NCBI RefSeq assembly: GCF_036170895.1
Contig: NZ_CP108036.1
Span: forward strand, 2,294,001 to 2,358,000
DNA length: 64,000 nt
Direction: 5' to 3'
DNA from: Streptomyces erythrochromogenes
GTDB lineage: Bacteria > Actinomycetota > Actinomycetes > Streptomycetales > Streptomycetaceae
Below are positions 60,271 through 64,000 of this stretch, piece after piece. Numbering within the stretch: the stretch's first letter is position 1; every line of letters starts with the position of its first letter. The notes beneath the pieces were generated by a model that was not told where the DNA came from, ran no database searches, and worked only from the letters and a program-made list of their open reading frames with translations. A program made the translations under genes and the position numbers.

Positions 60271-60690
60271 TTACTGCTCCTGTCCGAGCGGTCGGAGTTC
60301 GTACTTCGGGTTGAACAGCACCCGACGGCCGTGACTCAGGGAGATGCGCCCGGAGGCGATCATGCGTCTCCCGGGCTCGATTCCCACGATCGAGCGACGC
60401 CCGAGCCAGACCACGTCCAGTGCGCCGGAGCCGTCGAACAGCTCGGCCTCCAGGGCGGGGACGCCGGCCCGGGGCCGCAGGGTGACCGTGCGGAGGGTGC
60501 CGGTCACCTTGACTATCTGACGGTCGTCGCAGTCGCAGATCCGCGTACACCCCGCGGCTTCTGCGTCCTCCTGCAGCTCCGCGGAGTGCAGCTCCTCCTG
60601 CGAGGTCGACAGCCGCTCGATCATCCGGCGGAACCGGCCCGCCGGCCTGGCCGGCTTCGCGGGCTTCTCGGGACGCGGTTCAGCACTCAT
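60271..60690 (-). CDS. OB-fold nucleic-acid-binding protein
   Basis: A 139-residue protein. After a basic Pro/Lys leader, residues 55-135 form an OB fold (IVKVTGTLRTVTLRPRAGVP, LEAELFDGSGALDVVWLGRR, GRRMIASGRISLSHGRRVLF), as in the tRNA-binding/ssDNA-binding OB proteins found next to DUF3159 in actinomycetes. No partner catalytic domain is present. It begins 25 bp downstream of kdpE on the same strand. Confidence 0.85.
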   Translation of the reverse strand: MSAEPRPEKPAKPARPAGRFRRMIERLSTSQEELHSAELQEDAEAAGCTRICDCDDRQIVKVTGTLRTVTLRPRAGVPALEAELFDGSGALDVVWLGRRSIVGIEPGRRMIASGRISLSHGRRVLFNPKYELRPLGQEQ

Positions 60691-60715
60691 ACAGGAAAGC
60701 CTACCGGCGCGCCCA

Positions 60716-61402
60716 CTACCTCTCGAAGCGGTATCCCATGCCCGGTTCGGTGATGAAGTGCCGCGGATGCGAGGGGTCCGCCTCCAGCTTGCGCCGCAAC
60801 TGGGCCATGTAGACCCGCAGGTAGTTGGTCTCGGTGCCGTACGAGGGCCCCCAGACCTCCTGGAGCAGCTGCTTCTGGCTGACCAGCTTGCCGCCGTTGC
60901 GGACGAGCACCTCCAGCAGGTGCCACTCGGTGGGGGTCAGCCGTACGTCGCGCCCCTCGCGCACCGCCTTCTTGGCGGCCAGGTCCACCGTGAAGCCCTC
61001 GGTCGCCACGACCACCTCGTCCTCGCCGGACCCGGCGGACGGTTCGGCCCGGCGGACGGCGGCGCGCAGCCTGGCCAGCAGCTCGTCCATGCCGAAGGGC
61101 TTGGTGACGTAGTCGTCGGCGCCCGCGTCCAGGGCCTCGACCTTCTCGTCGGAGCTGTGCCGGGCGGAGAGGACCAGGATCGGCACGCGGGTCCAGCCGC
61201 GCAGCCCCTTGATCACCTCCACCCCGTCCATGTCCGGCAGGCCGAGGTCGAGGACGACCACGTCGGGATGGCGGGCCGCGGCGAGCTCCAGTGCGCTCGC
61301 GCCGTCTGCGGCGGCGTCCACCTCGTACTTGCGTGCCTTCAGATTGATCACGAGGGCTCGGACGATCTGCGGCTCGTCGTCCACCACGAGCACCCGGGTC
61401 AT
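60716..61402 (-). CDS. kdpE: KdpE-type response regulator
   Basis: A 228-residue OmpR/PhoB-family regulator. The receiver domain has VVDDEPQIVRAL, phosphoacceptor Asp in VVLDLGLPDMDG, SARHSSDEK and YVTKPFGMDEL; the winged helix ends with RLTPTEWHLLEVLVRNG, YGTETNYLRVYMAQLRRKLE and ITEPGMGYRF, the KdpE pattern. It controls the kdp potassium pump operon with KdpD, which overlaps its start by ATGA. Confidence 0.93.
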   Translation of the reverse strand: MTRVLVVDDEPQIVRALVINLKARKYEVDAAADGASALELAAARHPDVVVLDLGLPDMDGVEVIKGLRGWTRVPILVLSARHSSDEKVEALDAGADDYVTKPFGMDELLARLRAAVRRAEPSAGSGEDEVVVATEGFTVDLAAKKAVREGRDVRLTPTEWHLLEVLVRNGGKLVSQKQLLQEVWGPSYGTETNYLRVYMAQLRRKLEADPSHPRHFITEPGMGYRFER

Positions 61403-64000
61403 TGAGGTCCTGCCTTCTGTCGCGTCGTCCGGTCACGGTCGTGACCGGTGTCGAGTGGGTGGTCCGTACCGGCGCGGTCCGCGCCGGGGGCTCCCGTGGC
61501 TCCGGGGTCGTCGCCCCCGCCGTGTCCGGGACCGTCCCCGCCGGCCTGTCCCCCGCCGTGTCCCCCGCCGTGTCCCCCGTCGTATCCGGCGCCGTATCCG
61601 GCGTCCACCGTGCCCTGGGCCGGTGCCGGGCCGCGGGGCACCGCGCGCAGGGTCAGCACCATGGTCAGCCCGCCGCCGGGGGTGTCCTCGGCGGCGAGGG
61701 TGCCGTTCATGGACTCGGTGAAGCCGCGGGCGACCGCCAGTCCGAGGCCCACTCCGGCGCCGCGCGGGGCGTCCCCGTACCGCTGGAAGGGGGCGAAGAT
61801 CCGGTCCTTGGCCTCGTCGGGGACCCCGGGCCCGCGGTCGACGACCCGCACCTCGACCCGGTCGTCGAGGCTGCTGGCCGCCACCAGCACCGGTGTGCCG
61901 GCCGGGCTGTACTTGACGGCGTTCTCGACGACGTTGGCCACGGCCCGCTCCAGCAGCCCGGGGTCGACCGCCACCATCGGCAGCGACTCGGGCACGTCCA
62001 GCAGCACGCTGTCCTCCGGTACGCCGCCCAGCGCCATCGGGACCACCTCGTCGAGGTCGATCTCCCGGATCAGCGGGGTGACGGTCCCGGTCTGCAGCCG
62101 CGACATGTCCAGCAGGTTGCCCACGAGGTGGTCGAGGCGGTCGGCGCCGTCCTCGATGCCCTCCAGGAGCACGGCGCGGTCCTCCTCGGACCATTCCACG
62201 TCGTCGGAGCGCAGCGAGGTCACGGAGGCCTTGATAGAGGCCAGCGGCGTACGCAGGTCATGGCTGACGGCGGCCAGCAGGGCGGTCCGGATCCGGTTGC
62301 CCTCGGCCTGCCGGCGGGCCTCCTCGGCCTCTCCGACCAGCCGCTGGCGGTCCAGGACCACGGCGGCCTGGGCGGCGAAGGCGCCGAGCACCCGGCGGTC
62401 CTCGGCGGGCAGGACCCGCCCGGACAGGGCGAGCGCCATGTGGTCGCCGATGGGCATGTCCACATCGGCGTCCTCGGGGCGGGCGACCGGGCCGGGGCCG
62501 GCGCTGCCGGCCGGTTTCCAGGGCTCCAGGTCGTCGGCCCGCTCCAGCAGGGCCACCGACTCCATGGCGAAGGTCTCGCGCACGCGCTCCAGCAGCGCGT
62601 CCAGCGTGGTCTCGCCCCGCAACACGCTTCCGGCGAGGAAGGAGAGGATCTCGGACTCGGCGCGCAGCCGGGCGGCCTGGTGGGTGCGGCGGGCGGCAAG
62701 GTCCACCACCGAGGCCACCGAGACGGCCACGCCGAAGAAGACGGTGATGGCGACGATGTTCCTGGGATCGGACACGGTGAACCGGTGCAGCGGCGGCGCG
62801 AAGAAGTAGTTCATCAGCAGCGAGCCGAGGGCGGCGGAGGCGAGGGCCGGCCAGAGCCCGCCCAGCAGTGCGGCGGCCACCGTCAGCGCCAGGAACAGCA
62901 GCATGTCGTTGGCGAGCCCGAGGTCGGCGTCGACGTGCGTGAGCAGCAGGCACAGCAGCACGGGGAAGACCGTTCCCACCACCCAGCCGGCCACGATCCG
63001 GTTGCGGCCGAGCTGGGCCGCCGAGCGGGCGACGGGCAGGCCGCGCCCCTTGGCGGCCTCCTCGTGCGTGACGATGTGGACGTCGAGGTCGGGTCCCGAG
63101 TCGCGGGCCACACTCGCGCCGACGCCGGGGCCGAGGACGTACTGCCAGGAGCGGCGGCGGCTGGAGCCGAGCACGATCTGGGTGGCGTTGACCCCGCGCG
63201 CGAAGGCGAGCAGGGCGTCGGGGATGTTGTCGCCGATGACGTGGTGAAACGTTCCTCCGAGGTCTTCGACCAGCGTCCGCTGGACCGCGAGCTCCTTCGG
63301 CGAGGCGGCGGTCAGGCCGTCGCTGCGGGCGATGTAGACGGCGAGGATCTCGCTGCCCGAGCCCTTGGCCGCCATCCGCGAGGCACGCCGGACGAGGGTG
63401 CGCCCCTCGGGCCCGCCGGTGAGCCCGACGACGATGCGCTCCCGCGCCTGCCAGGTCGAGCGGATGCCGTGCTCGCCCCGGTACTGCTGGAGGTACTCGT
63501 CGGCCCGGTCGGCGACCCACAGCAGTGCGAGCTCGCGCAGGGCGGTCAGGTTGCCCGGCCGGAAGTAGTTGGAGAGGGCCGCGTCGACCTTCTCGGGCTT
63601 GTATATGTTCCCGTGCGCCATCCGCCGGCGCAGCGCCTGCGGGGACATGTCGACCAGCTCGATCTGGTCGGCCCGGCGGACGACCTCGTCGGGCACGGTC
63701 TCCCGCTGCCGTACCCCGGTGATCGCCTCGACCACGTCCCCGAGCGACTCCAGGTGCTGGATGTTGACGGTCGACACGACGTCGATGCCGGCCCGCAGCA
63801 GCTCCTCCACGTCCTGCCAGCGCTTGGCGTGGCGCGAGCCGGGGACGTTGGTGTGCGCGAGCTCGTCCACGAGCGCTACGGCCGGCCGGCGCGCGAGGAG
63901 CGCGTCCACGTCCATCTCGGTGAAGGTGGCGCCGCGGTAGGTCAGGGTCCGGCGTTCCACCTGTTCGAGGCCGTGGAGCATGACCTCCGTACGCGGCCGC
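61399..64000 (-). CDS. kdpD: KdpD sensor kinase, C-terminal 867 codons (start outside the window)
   Basis: The open frame continues past the right edge without a start; the first visible residues (RPRTEVMLHGLEQV) belong to the conserved KdpD N-terminal domain. Following are VALVDELAHTNVPGSRHAKR (Walker B-like part of the KdpD domain), an UspA-like domain (IVVGLTGGPEGRTLVRRA), four membrane helices around VLLCLLLTHVDADLGLANDM and LLGGLWPALASAALGSLL, a GAF-like region, HisKA AVSHDLRTPLASIKAS and the HATPase NVVENAVKYSPAG. The C-terminal 70 residues are Gly/His/Asp-rich, unusual for KdpD. It senses potassium limitation and phosphorylates KdpE. Confidence 0.93.
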   Translation of the reverse strand, partial: RPRTEVMLHGLEQVERRTLTYRGATFTEMDVDALLARRPAVALVDELAHTNVPGSRHAKRWQDVEELLRAGIDVVSTVNIQHLESLGDVVEAITGVRQRETVPDEVVRRADQIELVDMSPQALRRRMAHGNIYKPEKVDAALSNYFRPGNLTALRELALLWVADRADEYLQQYRGEHGIRSTWQARERIVVGLTGGPEGRTLVRRASRMAAKGSGSEILAVYIARSDGLTAASPKELAVQRTLVEDLGGTFHHVIGDNIPDALLAFARGVNATQIVLGSSRRRSWQYVLGPGVGASVARDSGPDLDVHIVTHEEAAKGRGLPVARSAAQLGRNRIVAGWVVGTVFPVLLCLLLTHVDADLGLANDMLLFLALTVAAALLGGLWPALASAALGSLLMNYFFAPPLHRFTVSDPRNIVAITVFFGVAVSVASVVDLAARRTHQAARLRAESEILSFLAGSVLRGETTLDALLERVRETFAMESVALLERADDLEPWKPAGSAGPGPVARPEDADVDMPIGDHMALALSGRVLPAEDRRVLGAFAAQAAVVLDRQRLVGEAEEARRQAEGNRIRTALLAAVSHDLRTPLASIKASVTSLRSDDVEWSEEDRAVLLEGIEDGADRLDHLVGNLLDMSRLQTGTVTPLIREIDLDEVVPMALGGVPEDSVLLDVPESLPMVAVDPGLLERAVANVVENAVKYSPAGTPVLVAASSLDDRVEVRVVDRGPGVPDEAKDRIFAPFQRYGDAPRGAGVGLGLAVARGFTESMNGTLAAEDTPGGGLTMVLTLRAVPRGPAPAQGTVDAGYGAGYDGGHGGGHGGGQAGGDGPGHGGGDDPGATGAPGADRAGTDHPLDTGHDRDRTTRQKAGPQ

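Noticed and set aside
1..64000. Prophage, integrative element or att sites bounding the island
   Set aside because: No integrase, tRNA gene, transposase or flanking direct repeat was found; the edges were set by gene content only.

Overview
The window is very GC-rich, almost every gene prefers G or C at the third codon position, GTG starts and ATGA stop/start overlaps are common, and several families are typical of Streptomyces (XRE-DUF397-ATPase triads, MmyB-type regulators, DUF3159, two TrkA genes beside an APC potassium permease). I read it as a Streptomyces-like actinobacterial chromosome. No rRNA, tRNA, CRISPR array, intact insertion sequence or replication origin was seen.

Layout. (1) 1-5.9 kb is ordinary metabolic and regulatory sequence: the start of a drug-type ABC transporter behind a DUF4097 protein and a HicB-like regulator with three TGGCGCCA boxes, then ddaH, a hypothetical gene, an NTF2-like/SDR pair and a divergent MmyB-type regulator. 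(2) About 6.1-53.6 kb is a dense defence-type island: an NERD-UvrD helicase, an EcsC protein, a DUF2786 protein, a Rad50-like ATPase with a small helical partner, a GmrSD-like DUF262/HNH enzyme divergent from McrB-McrC, a chaperone module (unknown protein, GrpE-like protein, Hsp70 fused to an NYN ribonuclease domain, frameshifted SWIM-finger gene), a Ser/Thr kinase, a DrmD-like SNF2 helicase with a very large Eco57I/DrmMI-like adenine methylase, an XRE-DUF397-ATPase triad, a candidate Q-x-K nuclease, a seven-helix membrane protein, an SF1 helicase-PLD-DUF5710 protein, a 2274-residue DUF1998 helicase with a C-terminal nuclease-like domain, and a RelE/ParE-like-UvrD fusion. (3) 53.9-64 kb returns to conserved core genes: a TrmA-family RNA methyltransferase, a KimA-like potassium permease, two trkA genes, DUF3159 and OB-fold genes, kdpE and the C-terminal part of kdpD. 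Most of this part concerns potassium homeostasis.

How they may work together. The SNF2 helicase and methylase look like the first two genes of class 1 DISARM, but no standalone drmA, drmB or drmC follows. Downstream instead lie a PLD helicase, a helicase-DUF1998-nuclease polypeptide and a toxin-helicase fusion, arranged round a divergent promoter with an 18-bp palindrome. These could form a DISARM/Druantia-like hybrid or two independent systems. The Hsp70-NYN fusion with a GrpE-like partner is the most unusual single gene. A drop in GC inside the methylase gene (about 34.5-36.25 kb) points to exchange of its motif IV/target-recognition half. Strong hairpins close the kimA, trkA and methylase transcription units.
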